Notes: generated by a model not told the origin, from the sequence alone. DNA of 64,000 nt from Prevotella micans DSM 21469 = JCM 16134 (GCF_000614105.1 NZ_BAKH01000002.1:1-64000); one strand, 5' to 3'. Positions 18,392-28,618 are shown, numbered from the stretch's first letter. Numbers and translations are program-made.

Positions 18392-18964
18392 TTAAAGTAG
18401 TTTCATAAACTCTTCACGCGTCTTGGCTTGGTTGAATGCACCACTGAATGCACTGGTTGTAGTTATGGAATTCTGCTTTTCTACACCACGCATCTGCATA
18501 CACATGTGATTAGCTTCGATTATGACCATTGTGCCCAAAGGATGAAGAGTTTTTTGTATGCAATCTTTTATCTGTTCGGTGAGGCGCTCCTGCACTTGAA
18601 GCCGGTGACTGAATATATCGATGACTCTTGCAACTTTACTCAATCCGGTAATGTATCCGTTAGGTATGTAGGCTACGTGCACTTTGCCGTAAAAAGGCAG
18701 TATGTGATGTTCGCACATTGAGAAAAAGTCAATGTCTTTCACGATAACCATCTGGTCGTATTTCTCGGAAAACAAAGCATCGGTGAGTACTTTGTGAGGA
18801 TTCTGCGTGTAGCCTCTGGTGAGAATCTGCATAGCCTTTGCCACTCGCATGGGAGTCTTGAGAAGACCTTCGCGTTTGGGATCTTCGCCAAGGAGTTTGA
18901 TAATTTCCTTATAGTGCGCTGCAATGTCGTCGAGACCTTCGCGCAATTCGGTTTCTGGATTCAT
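18392..18964 (-). CDS. folE: GTP cyclohydrolase I
   Basis: A 190-residue enzyme that converts GTP to dihydroneopterin triphosphate, the first step of folate synthesis. Visible family motifs: [16 protein letters not shown], the zinc site [20 protein letters not shown], the [20 protein letters not shown] helix, and the later MCMQMRGV with the second Cys ligand. Length and motifs fit the type IA enzyme. It follows the SPOR-domain gene by 23 bp. Confidence 0.96.
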   Translation of the reverse strand: MNPETELREGLDDIAAHYKEIIKLLGEDPKREGLLKTPMRVAKAMQILTRGYTQNPHKVLTDALFSEKYDQMVIVKDIDFFSMCEHHILPFYGKVHVAYIPNGYITGLSKVARVIDIFSHRLQVQERLTEQIKDCIQKTLHPLGTMVIIEANHMCMQMRGVEKQNSITTTSAFSGAFNQAKTREEFMKLL

Positions 18965-18987
18965 GTGTATTATTTGTAGATTTTTAT

Positions 18988-19707
18988 TTATTCAATCGGT
19001 ACCGATGTGGTCGCAGTGACCATCATTCTGATTATTCCAGCCTTGGGAATACCGTTACGCTGTAGTTTGCGTAGGACTTTTCGGGCCTGTTCGTAGTCGG
19101 TATAGTTACCAACGAGGCACATCCATCGGGGTGAGTAGAAGTGCACGTAAACAGGTTCCTCGGGAAAAAGCATCTTTACCTGTTGCCCTATTCGTTCGGC
19201 TTCCTGACGGGCTGCGCGGGTATTTCCACCTGTATAGGCTTGCACTCGAAATCCGCGGGTTTTAGTTATTCCTTTGAGTACTCTACGAGTTACTTTTTGG
19301 GTTCCTACAGGTTCGTGTTTAACTCGCTTCTTCACGAGCTTTGTGCGTTGCATGGGTTGGGTGGGTTCGCGTTTAACACGGGGGAGTTCTTCCTGAATTT
19401 CACTAATCTTGGGAACAGTGATTTTCTTAACCTCCTGTTTGAGTGTTGCCGAGGGATTGGCTTGCTGGGGTTTGAGCTCAACGGTTCGTTTATTTTTTTG
19501 CTGCTCTTTCTCAAGTTTCTTTTTCTCTTTTTCGGCTTTCTTGGCAGCTTTTTTTTCGGCTTTGATTTGTTCTTTGGTTTTAGTAGTTTGTTTTTTGTTT
19601 ACGAGTGCATCAATGTCAGAACTGTGCGATATTGTGACTGTACCCTGTGCGGCGATCGACAGGATTCCAAGGAACAAGATGGCTAATGTAGTGAGCAACT
19701 TTTTCAT
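18988..19707 (-). CDS. SPOR-domain periplasmic protein
   Basis: A 239-residue exported protein: signal peptide ending in SIAAQG, a long Lys/Glu-rich charged region (residues 40-80, likely helical), and a C-terminal SPOR domain ([20 protein letters not shown] to about residue 230). SPOR domains bind denuded peptidoglycan, often at division sites. Position after tpiA and before folE matches the gene order I know from other Bacteroidales. Confidence 0.82.
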   Translation of the reverse strand: MKKLLTTLAILFLGILSIAAQGTVTISHSSDIDALVNKKQTTKTKEQIKAEKKAAKKAEKEKKKLEKEQQKNKRTVELKPQQANPSATLKQEVKKITVPKISEIQEELPRVKREPTQPMQRTKLVKKRVKHEPVGTQKVTRRVLKGITKTRGFRVQAYTGGNTRAARQEAERIGQQVKMLFPEEPVYVHFYSPRWMCLVGNYTDYEQARKVLRKLQRNGIPKAGIIRMMVTATTSVPIE

Positions 19708-19773
19708 TGTAGGTCTAATTTTTTCTCTGCGGGACCACGCTGTTTATGGAGACCCCGCAGAAGATTGATGGTT

Positions 19774-20534
19774 TTATTTTTTCCAAGCGTCTATGATTGC
19801 TTTGAAGTCGGATGTTTTGAGCGATGCTCCACCAATGAGTCCGCCGTCGATATCTGGTTTCGAGAAAAGTTCGGCGGCATTACCAGGATTACAGCTTCCG
19901 CCATAGAGAATGGTGGTATCATCGGCAGCTTCACGGCCATATTTCTCGGCCACTATGGAGCGTATGTAGGCTAGCATCTCTTCAGCTTGGTCAGAGGTTG
20001 CTGTTTTGCCAGTTCCGATGGCCCAGATAGGTTCGTAGGCCAGAATAATATTCTCCCAATCTGTTGAGCTGAGATTGAACACGGAGTTCTCCAGTTCGGC
20101 TTTCACAATGGCATTCTGTTTCTCGGCTTCGCGCTCTTCGAGGGTTTCACCGCAGCAGAAAATAACCTTCAGTCCGTTATCGAGTGCAAGGCGCACCTTT
20201 TCTTTCAGAATCTCAGGTGTTTCGTTGTAGTACTGGCGACGTTCCGAATGACCTAGAATAACATATTCAGCTCCCGTGCTTTTTACCATCGCAGCCGAAA
20301 TCTCGCCGGTGTATGCACCCTTTTCTTTGTCGGCACAGTTTTCTGCACCCAGCGAAACGAGAGATTTGTTAAGTACCTGGCAACACTTGCCAAATGAATG
20401 AACGGGGTGCAAATCACAACGCCACAATTAGGTTTGTCGGCTTCCAATACTGTATTAATCTCTTTCGCCAGAATGATTCCCTCTTGGAGGTTTTCATTCA
20501 TCTTCCAGTTACCTGCTACAATTTTTTTTCTCAT
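19774..20534 (-). CDS. tpiA: Triosephosphate isomerase, apparent frameshift
   Basis: Interconverts dihydroxyacetone phosphate and glyceraldehyde 3-phosphate in glycolysis. The 5' frame from ATG 20534 reads [19 protein letters not shown] through [10 protein letters not shown]. It then leaves frame at about 20380, and the family sequence resumes in a shifted frame with [15 protein letters not shown] and runs to 19774 ([13 protein letters not shown] with the catalytic His, [12 protein letters not shown] with the catalytic Glu, GGLIGGASL). One C missing from a C-run explains the shift; restored length is 253 residues. The gene is probably intact in the organism. Confidence 0.9.
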
Positions 20535-20558
20535 ATTCTTTCTACGTTTAAAAAGTTA

Positions 20559-21863
20559 TTATTCGTTTTCTTCTTTCATCACTTGTTGTTCACGCTTTCT
20601 TAGCCATCGTGTCCATGCCCAAAGACGATCGGCAATGATTAGCAACACTAGCGGAAGAACATAGCCTAACACTATGAGCAGAATCTTTGTCCATGTATTG
20701 TTAGACGGTTCGCGTCCTAGTTCGGTAAGTGCGAGCGGTGCTGTAAGCTGTTTCTCACCAGGCATATTGTTGGTGCTCCACTTATTGATGATAGTGCCTT
20801 GATAGAGCAACACCAGGCCAGGATTACTTCGCACGATTGTTTTGAGAGTCGTACCATCAGTTGTATAGAAGGGGTATTCGGCTCCTGTAAGTTCGCGCCA
20901 GCGATTCCGACCACAATAGGTGCTTGATGTAAGACCTATAAAGCTGTAGCCGTTGATTTTAGCGTATTGATAGATTCGCTCAATATCGGCAAAATTACTG
21001 TCGTCGGCAATCTCCAGGAGGGGTGCTATGAGAAGAAATGTGTAACCCTTCCAATTAAGGATTTGTCGCGTAATATCGGCGCCGGTTTTCTCATCAGTTA
21101 TAGAGAAATCGTGAATTGGCGGTTCATAGCCATGCTCGAGAATCTCCTGCCTTGTGTCTTTAAACACCCACGTTGTATCATTGTAGGGATAGTTATTCTC
21201 GTCGAACTCTCTCTCGACCCCGTTTTTCACGCAAATGAACGTTGTCTTATATTTCGTTCGCTTGGCGCCGGGTGGAATTTCCATAGCTTTCTGAATGTTC
21301 TGTCCTATATAATAGGGGCGAAAATCGAATATTGGCAGATAATAAAGACTAAACAGCGATGCCGCAAAAATGAAGATTATAGTAAAGTTTACAGCTATCC
21401 ACTGATTGGTTTTCGAGATGAATCTGTGCTGAAGAAGTGGCCACTTTGCAACTATGCATGCCGACAGGAGTAACACAACATTCTTAGCGAATGTCTGCGC
21501 ATTAGTGAGATGAATTGCGTCACCGAAACATCCACAATCCTGAATCGGGTTGGCAACAGCCAGCCATAGAGTAACAGCGGTCATCACAGTCATGAAAACC
21601 AGTGTAAGCCGGCTCACCAATCGGCGCCTTATAGCCATCAACATAAGCACACCCAACGTGAACTCGAGCGCCGAAAGAATCACCGACAGCATCAGCAGAA
21701 TCCATTCGGGAATAATACCTGCCATACCTACGGCCTTAACATAATCGTCCAGCTTATATTGGGTTCCCATAGGATCAATGGCTTTGACAAAACCCGAAAA
21801 GATGAAAGTGATTGCCAGCAGTGCTCGACAAATATTCACGAAAACCGATTTAGGGATGCTCAT
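20559..21863 (-). CDS. DoxX/MauE-like membrane protein with thioredoxin-like C-terminal part (BT_3928 type)
   Basis: A 434-residue inner-membrane protein. Residues 1-180 hold about four membrane segments resembling DoxX/MauE (LLAITFIFSGFVKAIDPMGTQYKL is a hallmark stretch, and DCGCFGD lies between segments). The middle is extracytoplasmic and includes a thioredoxin-like part with TSSTYCGRNRWRELTG. A final membrane span sits near 395-415. Relatives are conserved next to tpiA in Bacteroidales. A redox or respiratory-chain role is plausible but unproven. It overlaps the DUF1599 stop by 4 bp. Confidence 0.75.
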   Translation of the reverse strand: MSIPKSVFVNICRALLAITFIFSGFVKAIDPMGTQYKLDDYVKAVGMAGIIPEWILLMLSVILSALEFTLGVLMLMAIRRRLVSRLTLVFMTVMTAVTLWLAVANPIQDCGCFGDAIHLTNAQTFAKNVVLLLSACIVAKWPLLQHRFISKTNQWIAVNFTIIFIFAASLFSLYYLPIFDFRPYYIGQNIQKAMEIPPGAKRTKYKTTFICVKNGVEREFDENNYPYNDTTWVFKDTRQEILEHGYEPPIHDFSITDEKTGADITRQILNWKGYTFLLIAPLLEIADDSNFADIERIYQYAKINGYSFIGLTSSTYCGRNRWRELTGAEYPFYTTDGTTLKTIVRSNPGLVLLYQGTIINKWSTNNMPGEKQLTAPLALTELGREPSNNTWTKILLIVLGYVLPLVLLIIADRLWAWTRWLRKREQQVMKEENE

Positions 21864-22405
21864 TTCAGTTTAATTGCTCCAAACACTGCGTAGTTGATAA
21901 TATCCATGTAATTTGCATCTATTCCCTCGCTTACTATGGTTTGTCCGCCGAGGTCTTCAATTTCTTTAATGCGTTCAATTTTGGTGAGGATAAAATCGGT
22001 ATAGCTACTCACCCGCATGTGTCTCCACGCCTCGCCGTAGTCATGATTCTTGTGAGTCATGAGTTCATAGGCTCGGGTTGCATAAAGACCATACAGTTCG
22101 ATGGCCTCGTCGGATGTTATGTCAGTATTGTCGGCAAAACTGCGTTCGAGTTGAATCAAACCTATTATGCCATAGTTTATTAAGGCAAGGAATTCCGGCC
22201 TAATATCTTCGCCAACCATATTCTGACCCGTTATTTCTATTGATCGAATGCGCTTAGCCTTGATTAACAGCTGGTCGGTAAGCGATGATGGCCGAAGAAT
22301 TCTCCACGACGCTCCATAATCGTGCAGCTTCTGTGTGAAGATTACCTTACATTCTTCAAGTACTTCTTTAAATTCCTGGTTGGTGTTTGTTGTTTGCTGT
22401 GGCAT
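21860..22405 (-). CDS. DUF1599 protein
   Basis: A 181-residue cytoplasmic protein with an internal repeat: LHDYGASWRILRPSSLTDQLLIKAKRIRSIE near the N-terminus and NHDYGEAWRHMRVSSYTDFILTKIERIKEIE in the C-terminal half. These duplicated DYG-W-R modules define DUF1599 and resemble all-alpha MazG/dUTPase-like folds. ATG 22405 is preferred because the upstream in-frame codons overlap lpxB-side sequence and lack conservation. The stop overlaps the next gene by 4 bp. Function is unknown. Confidence 0.82.
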   Translation of the reverse strand: MPQQTTNTNQEFKEVLEECKVIFTQKLHDYGASWRILRPSSLTDQLLIKAKRIRSIEITGQNMVGEDIRPEFLALINYGIIGLIQLERSFADNTDITSDEAIELYGLYATRAYELMTHKNHDYGEAWRHMRVSSYTDFILTKIERIKEIEDLGGQTIVSEGIDANYMDIINYAVFGAIKLK

Positions 22406-22460
22406 ATAACATTTCTTTTGCTTGCAAAAATACTGGAAAAACTCTGAATGAACGAAATCC

Positions 22461-23615
22461 CTATTCCTCATGCATTTGTACTTCACTAAGGCGATGAATT
22501 ATGAGGCGAGCAGCGTTGTCGGGAGCTATTTCGTCGCCCAGTTGTGAACGTATCGAACGATAACTCTCAAGCATAGCGGCTCGACCGGGTTGTAGGGGGA
22601 GAATCTTATAGAGTTCGTTTGCTATGTTGCTAATCTTAAACCGGTCGGCCAGCAGTTCAGGAACCACTTCGCGGTTAGCTATAAGATTAACCAGGGATAT
22701 ATAGTTTACTTTTATTATGTGCTTGAAGGCAAAGCGTACCAACATCGGCACAGGCGTAGCATAGCACACCACTTGCGGAACATTGAACAGAGCGGTTTCG
22801 AGCGTGGCCGTTCCGCTGGTTACTAATGCCACGGATGCATTAGAGAGCAACTGATAGGTTTCATCGCTCACGATTTTAACCGGTGCGGCGGCGATGAATC
22901 TATCGTAAAATTTCTTGTTGACCGACGGCGCTCCGGCAACTACTATTTGATAGTCTTCAAAATGCCGCGCGGCCTCAATCATTGCAGGCAGATTATCTTT
23001 TATTTCTTGCTTTCGACTACCTGCTAACAGAGCGATAATTGGCCTGTTATCCAGTTCGTGACGTTCGCAGAAATCTACAAATTGTTCCACATACCTGACT
23101 CTGAAGGTTTCGATTTCTTCCACCGTTGGATTGCCCACATAATGGATTCTGTAGTTATGTTTCTGTTCAAAAAACGGCACCTCAAAAGGTAGTATGGAAT
23201 AAAGTTCATTTACATCGCGCTTTATGTTACGGATGCGATATTCTTTCCAGGCCCATATCTTGGGAGATATGTAGTAGAATACTGGGATACAATAATTTTT
23301 CCGAACGAATCGGGCTATCTTCAGATTAAAACCTGGATAGTCTACTAGAATAATCACATCAGGCTTCCACGCAAGAATATCTTTTTTGCACATCCGCATG
23401 TTACGAAGAATTGTTGGCAGATGCAGAAGCACGGGCACGAATCCCATATAAGCTAACTCCTTGTAGTGCCTCACCGGTTTACCACCCACCTCGGCCATAA
23501 GATCTCCGCCAAAGAAACGAAACTCGACCTCGGAGTCATAACTCTTCAAAGACCTCATCAGCCGCGACGCATGCAGATCACCCGAGGCCTCTCCGGCAAT
23601 GAGATAGTATTTCAT
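22461..23615 (-). CDS. lpxB: Lipid-A-disaccharide synthase
   Basis: A 384-residue glycosyltransferase that joins lipid X and UDP-diacylglucosamine to make the lipid A disaccharide at the inner membrane. The start YYLIAGEASGDLHASRLM is diagnostic, followed by FRFFGGDLMAEVGG and YISPKIWAWKEYR. The C-terminal part carries ALVTSGTATLETALFNVPQVV. It overlaps surE by 4 bp. With waaA at 5.6 kb this is the second lipid A/core gene in the window. Confidence 0.96.
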   Translation of the reverse strand: MKYYLIAGEASGDLHASRLMRSLKSYDSEVEFRFFGGDLMAEVGGKPVRHYKELAYMGFVPVLLHLPTILRNMRMCKKDILAWKPDVIILVDYPGFNLKIARFVRKNYCIPVFYYISPKIWAWKEYRIRNIKRDVNELYSILPFEVPFFEQKHNYRIHYVGNPTVEEIETFRVRYVEQFVDFCERHELDNRPIIALLAGSRKQEIKDNLPAMIEAARHFEDYQIVVAGAPSVNKKFYDRFIAAAPVKIVSDETYQLLSNASVALVTSGTATLETALFNVPQVVCYATPVPMLVRFAFKHIIKVNYISLVNLIANREVVPELLADRFKISNIANELYKILPLQPGRAAMLESYRSIRSQLGDEIAPDNAARLIIHRLSEVQMHEE

Positions 23616-24385
23616 TCCTCCCAGGATTTTAGTTTGTTCAGTAGCTCATAGTCTGTTACGTCTATCCTTGTCGGAGTCACCGAAACGAATCCATTTTCGA
23701 GTGCCCATCGGTCGTTATCGGTTGCATTTGGCTCGTCGTTCCTGTAGGAACCCACCATCCAATAGTATTCATATCCTAAGGGATGACTGCGAGTCACAAC
23801 CTCGTCGACCCAACTTCCATAACCCATCCGACAAATTTTCAATCCTTTGAACTGTTCAACCTGCGGGAAGTTTACGTTAAGGCAGACACCCTTTGGTAGT
23901 CCGTTAGTTAGAACCCGCTTAACTATCTCGCGAACATAGCTGCGAAGATGAGAAAGATTGGCTTCCGTATCGTTGTCGCAGTTCGAGAAGGCTATCGACG
24001 GGATATATTTCATGCAGCCTTCACAGGCAATGCCCATTGTACCGCTGTAGTGGGTGTTAACCGATGAGTTATCGCCATGGTTGATTCCGCCAATTATGAG
24101 ATTGGGGCGCCTACCGGATAGAAGCACTTCAAGCGCTATTTTCACACAATCAACCGGTGTTCCTGTGCACGACCACACGGTGCATCCGGGAATATTGTAC
24201 CTCTTCTTTAACTTGAGAAAATCGGCAGCCGAGAAAGCACACGAATATCCCGAACGGGCTGATTCGGGAGCGCAAACAACTATTTCAGCGAAATCTGAAA
24301 GAAAGGAAACGAGAGTTTTTATTCCATTGGAGTGGTATCCGTCGTCGTTCGAGATAAGTATTAAGGGTTTTTCTGAAGTTGTCAT
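23612..24385 (-). CDS. surE: 5'/3'-nucleotidase SurE
   Basis: A 257-residue metal-dependent phosphatase acting on nucleoside monophosphates in stationary-phase survival. Diagnostic motifs: ISNDDGYHSNGI near residue 12 (metal ligands) and GGINHGDNSSVNTHYSGTM around residues 98-116. The C-terminus SVTPTRIDVTDYELL is also typical. It overlaps lpxB by 4 bp and follows yfcE by 17 bp, so it belongs to the same transcription unit. Confidence 0.96.
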   Translation of the reverse strand: MTTSEKPLILISNDDGYHSNGIKTLVSFLSDFAEIVVCAPESARSGYSCAFSAADFLKLKKRYNIPGCTVWSCTGTPVDCVKIALEVLLSGRRPNLIIGGINHGDNSSVNTHYSGTMGIACEGCMKYIPSIAFSNCDNDTEANLSHLRSYVREIVKRVLTNGLPKGVCLNVNFPQVEQFKGLKICRMGYGSWVDEVVTRSHPLGYEYYWMVGSYRNDEPNATDNDRWALENGFVSVTPTRIDVTDYELLNKLKSWEE

Positions 24386-24402
24386 TACTATTATTTTAAA
24401 GA

Positions 24403-24942
24403 TTAAACAGTTGCCTCGGCCATTAGATCCCCATCCAGTTTATAGACTCTGAACATGCCCTCTTCATAGGTCATGAAGGTTGGCGGATTTCCTCCTTTCG
24501 GAAATGTTATCGACCCAAGATTGCATACCATTGTGTCGTCCTGCCGGGTTAGTTCCCAAAGATGTGTGTGCCCGTAGACGATTGCATCGAAATTTATATT
24601 GGGCATTTTATCCTTATTGTAAACATGACCGTGTGTGAGAAATAGCCTTTTCCCGCTGTCAATGAGCAATATATAATCCGAGAGTATCGGGAAATTGAGC
24701 AACATCTGGTCGACCTCCGAGTCGCAGTTGCCTCTAATGGCAACAATGTCCCCCACCCTACTGTTTAGTCGTTCGACAATTGCTTTCGGGTCGAGTCCTT
24801 CTGGCAGCGAGTTGCGTGGACCATAATTCAGAATGTCTCCCAGAATACAAAGCATGTCGCATCGGGTTCGGTCATAGAAATCTAGAACCTTTTCAAGGGC
24901 TGGTAAACAACCGTGAATATCAGAAACTAAGAGGTATTTCAT
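24403..24942 (-). CDS. yfcE: YfcE family phosphodiesterase
   Basis: A 179-residue calcineurin-like metallophosphoesterase. Metal-site motifs appear in order: LVSDIHGC (Asp8, His10), LGDILNYGP, RGNCDSEVD, FLTHGHVY and VYGHTH. The length and motif spacing match YfcE rather than MJ0936-type proteins. It is the first gene of the minus-strand run, with a TACCTTTG promoter element 20 bp upstream. Confidence 0.9.
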   Translation of the reverse strand: MKYLLVSDIHGCLPALEKVLDFYDRTRCDMLCILGDILNYGPRNSLPEGLDPKAIVERLNSRVGDIVAIRGNCDSEVDQMLLNFPILSDYILLIDSGKRLFLTHGHVYNKDKMPNINFDAIVYGHTHLWELTRQDDTMVCNLGSITFPKGGNPPTFMTYEEGMFRVYKLDGDLMAEATV

Positions 24943-24961
24943 ATTTTTATTCTTTTTCCGA

Positions 24962-24969
24962 CAAAGGTA
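24962..24969 (-). promoter_or_regulatory. Bacteroidetes -7 element for the yfcE-surE-lpxB run
   Basis: TACCTTTG on the minus strand, 19 bp upstream of the yfcE start codon; fits TAnnTTTG. Confidence 0.6.
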
Positions 24970-25576
24970 CTATGCAGCTACCTCAAAACCACAACATTTG
25001 AAGTCTGCTGAAGATGTAAAAGGGACAAACGAGAACTATGGCAACTCTTTATACCCATATTTCGCACCTCATATACTACAAACAACTTTCTGGGCTTTAA
25101 CTTCAACATAGTTTGATTCGGTACACATCGTTTAATCCATATATTGTGTACAACGATGTTGAAAACCCAATGATAACTTCCGAATAAGTATAAAGACTTT
25201 AACACAACAAAATAGAGTGGGGGAGGAATGAGGATAAACTATGAGTTATACAAAGAGTTTTAGTCAAGTTTTACACCAGCCAGAAGAATGAAAAAATATA
25301 AACCAATTATCTTTGCAACGTTTGGTAAATGTGTTGATAACCAATTTTCAGACCTGAAAATCAACCTATAACCATTCAAAAAATAGTTGATAAATAATCG
25401 CAAAATGTTTATAGTCGAAAAACAAAGAATAAGGACAAAAACTTTTGCACTAATCCACGGCATATCATTCTCATCCTTCCTTTCTTTTTTTAAAAGGAAA
25501 AGAAAATGATTATAAAATGAAGTGGATAAAGATTGACATATGAACCGAAAAAATAATGATTAAAACAACTCGAATT
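24970..25576. other. AT-rich intergenic region without a credible gene
   Basis: About 600 bp between divergent genes. Short open frames here have no signal peptide, family motif or ribosome-binding context. One inverted repeat is visible near 25120-25160 (ACATCGT...ACGATGT with nested GTACAC/GTGTAC). Otherwise I see nothing. Confidence 0.5.
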
Positions 25577-26386
25577 ATGAAACAAAAAATCAGACTTCTG
25601 GCTCTATTCCTTATACTGACTCTTATGGCACATGCACAATGTACATTCCGAAATACTGCGTTTGGAAATGAAGAGCATCTCAACTATAACCTTTATTATA
25701 ATTGGCAATTCGTTTGGGTTAAAGCAGGAACGGCATTGTGGTCGACAGTTGCATCGACCTATCACGGCACACCTGCCTACAAAGCTTCGCTAATTACTCG
25801 CGGAAACGGACGGGTGGATAAATATTTCGTCCTGCGCGACACACTTCTCTGTTATGACTCCCGACAAATGGCGCCGCTCTATTATAGAAAGGGGGCCAGA
25901 GAAGGAAAGAGATACACAGTAGACGAGGTTTTCTATAGTTATCCGGGCGGAAAATGCAGAGTTAAACAACATAGAATCGACAATGACGGTAAGCATCATT
26001 GGCAAGAAAAAACTTACAATGATTGCGTATTCGACATGATGAGCATTTTTATGAGGGCAAGAAGTTTTAATCCGGAAAGTTGGAAGAAAGGTCAGACGGT
26101 TAATTTCCCTATCGTCGACGGAAATAGTATGCATCCAGCTAAGATTGTTTACAACGGGAAGACTGAAGTGAAGGCCGACGATGGGCATAAATATCGTTGT
26201 CTAGAAATGACCTACTACGAAAATGAAAACGGAAAGAAATGGAGAAACATTGCGAGTTTCTACGTGAGCGATGACCAGAACCATATCCCCATCCGACTGG
26301 ATATGCGACTTAAATTCGGTTCGGCTAAAGCTTATCTAGTTTCAATGAAGGGAATAAATAATCCGGTGACTTCGAAAATCAAATAA
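25577..26386 (+). CDS. DUF3108 exported protein
   Basis: A 269-residue exported protein when started at ATG 25577, which places a signal peptide (LLALFLILTLMAHAQC) at the N-terminus. The body fits DUF3108: LNYNLYYNWQFVWVKAGTALW, KYFVLRDTLLCY and a late IPIRLDMRLKFGSAKAYLV. Relatives are periplasmic beta-rich proteins of unknown role. It converges on trmH and overlaps its 3' end by 8 bp. Confidence 0.8.
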   Translation: MKQKIRLLALFLILTLMAHAQCTFRNTAFGNEEHLNYNLYYNWQFVWVKAGTALWSTVASTYHGTPAYKASLITRGNGRVDKYFVLRDTLLCYDSRQMAPLYYRKGAREGKRYTVDEVFYSYPGGKCRVKQHRIDNDGKHHWQEKTYNDCVFDMMSIFMRARSFNPESWKKGQTVNFPIVDGNSMHPAKIVYNGKTEVKADDGHKYRCLEMTYYENENGKKWRNIASFYVSDDQNHIPIRLDMRLKFGSAKAYLVSMKGINNPVTSKIK

Positions 26387-26909
26387 TCAACTGACGGGCA
26401 AACTCCCAAATAACAATTCCGGCGGCAACGCTAACGTTTAGAGAGTGTTTGGTTCCGAACTGCGGAATTTCTAGACAATCATTGCTCAAGTCAACAACAT
26501 TTTGCGAAACTCCTTTCACCTCGTTTCCGAAAACAACTGCATATGTCTTAGTAGCATCGAGAGAAAGATTCTGCAGTCGGGTTGAATTTTCAACTTGCTC
26601 GATACTGTAAATAAAATAATCTTCCTGTCGTAATTGCTGTATTACATCTTCTGTTTTTTCAAAATATTTCCACTCCACAGAATCCTCGCCTCCGAGTGCT
26701 GTTTTATGAATCTCAGCATTTGGGGGCGTTGCTGTTATTCCGCATAAATAAACGGACTTTACGCGGAAAGCGTCGCACGAACGGAATATGCTGCCGATGT
26801 TGTAGAGCGACCGTACATTGTCGAGCACCACAACTAGCGGCAGCTTCGGAGCCTCTCTGAATTCTTCAATTGAGAGGCGATTCATTTCTATTGTGCGGAG
26901 CTTCCTCAT
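26379..26909 (-). CDS. TrmH/SpoU family RNA methyltransferase
   Basis: A 176-residue SPOUT-class enzyme that methylates RNA 2'-O-ribose using S-adenosylmethionine. SpoU motifs: VVLDNVRSLYNIGSIFRSCDAF (motif 1), YAVVFGNEVKGVSQ (motif 2) and LEIPQFGTKHSLNVSVAAGI (motif 3, part of the knot). It overlaps the sufE stop by 4 bp. The target RNA cannot be told from sequence. Confidence 0.9.
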   Translation of the reverse strand: MRKLRTIEMNRLSIEEFREAPKLPLVVVLDNVRSLYNIGSIFRSCDAFRVKSVYLCGITATPPNAEIHKTALGGEDSVEWKYFEKTEDVIQQLRQEDYFIYSIEQVENSTRLQNLSLDATKTYAVVFGNEVKGVSQNVVDLSNDCLEIPQFGTKHSLNVSVAAGIVIWEFARQLII

Positions 26910-27329
26910 CCTTTCTTGATAGAATAAGCTAGAGCATAAGCCTTGATTTGCTTAACCATTGAAAGTAAACCATTGCTGCGCGTTGGACTTAGATGTTGGC
27001 GCAATCCAATCCTGTCGATAAAGTAGAACTCGGCATCGATGATTTCTTGTGGCGTGTGATTACTGATAACTCTGATTAGCAGGGCGATGATTCCTTTTGT
27101 TATAAGGGCGTCAGAATCGGCAGTGAACACCAGTTGCCCGTCTACTATATCGCATTGCAGCCATACTCGGCTTTGGCATCCATCGATTATGTTTTTCTCG
27201 GTTTTATATTTTTCGTTTGAGTGGTTCGAGCTCATTTCCTAGTTCGATGAGCATTTGATATTTGTCCATCCAGTCGGTTAATTCCGAGAATTCCTCTACC
27301 ACCTTGTCTTGAAGTTCGTTTATCGTCAT
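26906..27329 (-). CDS. sufE: SufE family sulfur acceptor, apparent frameshift
   Basis: A cysteine desulfurase partner that passes sulfur to Fe-S cluster assembly. The N-terminal frame starts at ATG 27329 and reads MTINELQDKVVEEFSEL then GNELEPL. At about 27215 one extra A shifts the frame, and the family sequence resumes as NEKYKTEKNIIDGCQSRVW, holding the active-site Cys. Restored length is 140 residues, normal for SufE. The start ATG overlaps the stop of the U32 gene (ATGA). Most likely intact in the organism. Confidence 0.88.
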
Positions 27330-28579
27330 TGTTTTTCTTCTTTTATGAGTTTATAAATCTTATCGTTTGGGCGAACCTTTCTCGGCACCGGAATAGATAC
27401 CCGCCAACCTTTTTCGGCTTTCTCCACCGGTTCGAGTTCGTATCTTATTTCGTCTACCCGAAAGTTCATTATGCCCGTAGTGGTTCCGGTTATAAGAATC
27501 TTCTCACCAACCGATATTTCCGACGCCTCGACTGATATTTCGGCCACTCTAAGGCGCGAGAAGTATTTTATAACCTTACCTACGAGAACCTTCTTTTCAG
27601 TTGCTTTGTTACCGTAGTTTCTTGTCCATTCGCCCATCGTTTGTCCTTGATAATATCCATCCCAGAAACCACGATTGAAAACGGAGGCAAGACGCTCATC
27701 CCATTCATCCTTTTTATTTTCGCTGAAAGTTCCGTTGAGTACACTGGCTATTGCCTCCTTGTAACACGATACAACGGTGTGAACATATTCTGGTCCGCGT
27801 GCGCGTCCTTCAATCTTGAAGACTCTAACACCTGCATTCATCATTTGGTCGATGAATCGAACGGTTTTCAGATCTTTCAGACTCATTATGTATTTATTAT
27901 CGATTTCGAGCTGAGTGCCCGTTTCGTTATCGGTTACGGTGTACGAACGCCTACAAATTTGCACGCATTCTCCGCGATTGGCCGACCGATTCGCATCGTG
28001 CAAACTCATGTAGCACTTTCCGGATATAGCCATGCACAGCGCGCCATGACAGAACATCTCAATACGAACCAATTCACCTCCAGGCCCGGTTATATTCTGC
28101 TCGATAATTTGTCGATTAATCTCTGCCACCTGCTCCATATTAAGTTCGCGAGCAAGAACAACTACATCGGCAAACTGCGCGTAGAATTTCAGCGCTTCAA
28201 TGTTTGAAATGTTGAGCTGTGTCGATAGATGAACTTCCATGCCAACCTCTCGGCAGCGAATCATAACCGCTACGTCGCTCGCTATTACGGCCGAAATGCC
28301 CGCAGTTTTTGCAGCATCTATAATCTCGCGCATTGTTCCGAGGTCGTCGCCATAGATAACTGTGTTTACTGTGAGATAAGTTTTTATTCCTTTCCTGTTG
28401 CACATCCGAGCGATGTAGTTCAGATCGTCGATGGTGAAATGATTTGCAGAATGTGATCGCATATTGAGCCGTCCGATTCCGAAATAAACCGAATCGGCAC
28501 CGGATTGTATTGCAGCCACAAGACTCTCTTTAGAGCCAACGGGTGCCATTATCTCAAAGTCGTTTATTGTTTTGTTCAT
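27326..28579 (-). CDS. U32 family peptidase/RNA hydroxylation-type protein
   Basis: A 417-residue member of the U32 family (YegQ/RlhA/TrhP type). The N-terminal barrel starts with EIMAPVGSKESLVAAIQSGADSVYFG. The Cys cluster is HGALCMAISGKCY then NRGECVQICRRSY, as in family members that hydroxylate tRNA or rRNA, perhaps through an Fe-S cluster. 'Peptidase' is historical. It is translationally coupled to sufE, which fits an Fe-S dependent role. Confidence 0.88.
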   Translation of the reverse strand: MNKTINDFEIMAPVGSKESLVAAIQSGADSVYFGIGRLNMRSHSANHFTIDDLNYIARMCNRKGIKTYLTVNTVIYGDDLGTMREIIDAAKTAGISAVIASDVAVMIRCREVGMEVHLSTQLNISNIEALKFYAQFADVVVLARELNMEQVAEINRQIIEQNITGPGGELVRIEMFCHGALCMAISGKCYMSLHDANRSANRGECVQICRRSYTVTDNETGTQLEIDNKYIMSLKDLKTVRFIDQMMNAGVRVFKIEGRARGPEYVHTVVSCYKEAIASVLNGTFSENKKDEWDERLASVFNRGFWDGYYQGQTMGEWTRNYGNKATEKKVLVGKVIKYFSRLRVAEISVEASEISVGEKILITGTTTGIMNFRVDEIRYELEPVEKAEKGWRVSIPVPRKVRPNDKIYKLIKEEKQ

Positions 28580-28618
28580 CGTTTATGTAGGAACAAACCT
28601 CTGGTCTTTGTTTGCGTG

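Noticed and set aside
25260-25463. A 67-codon minus-strand frame in the 25-kb gap
   Set aside because: Hydrophobic and AT-driven, with no conservation I recognise and no promoter or ribosome-binding site in place.
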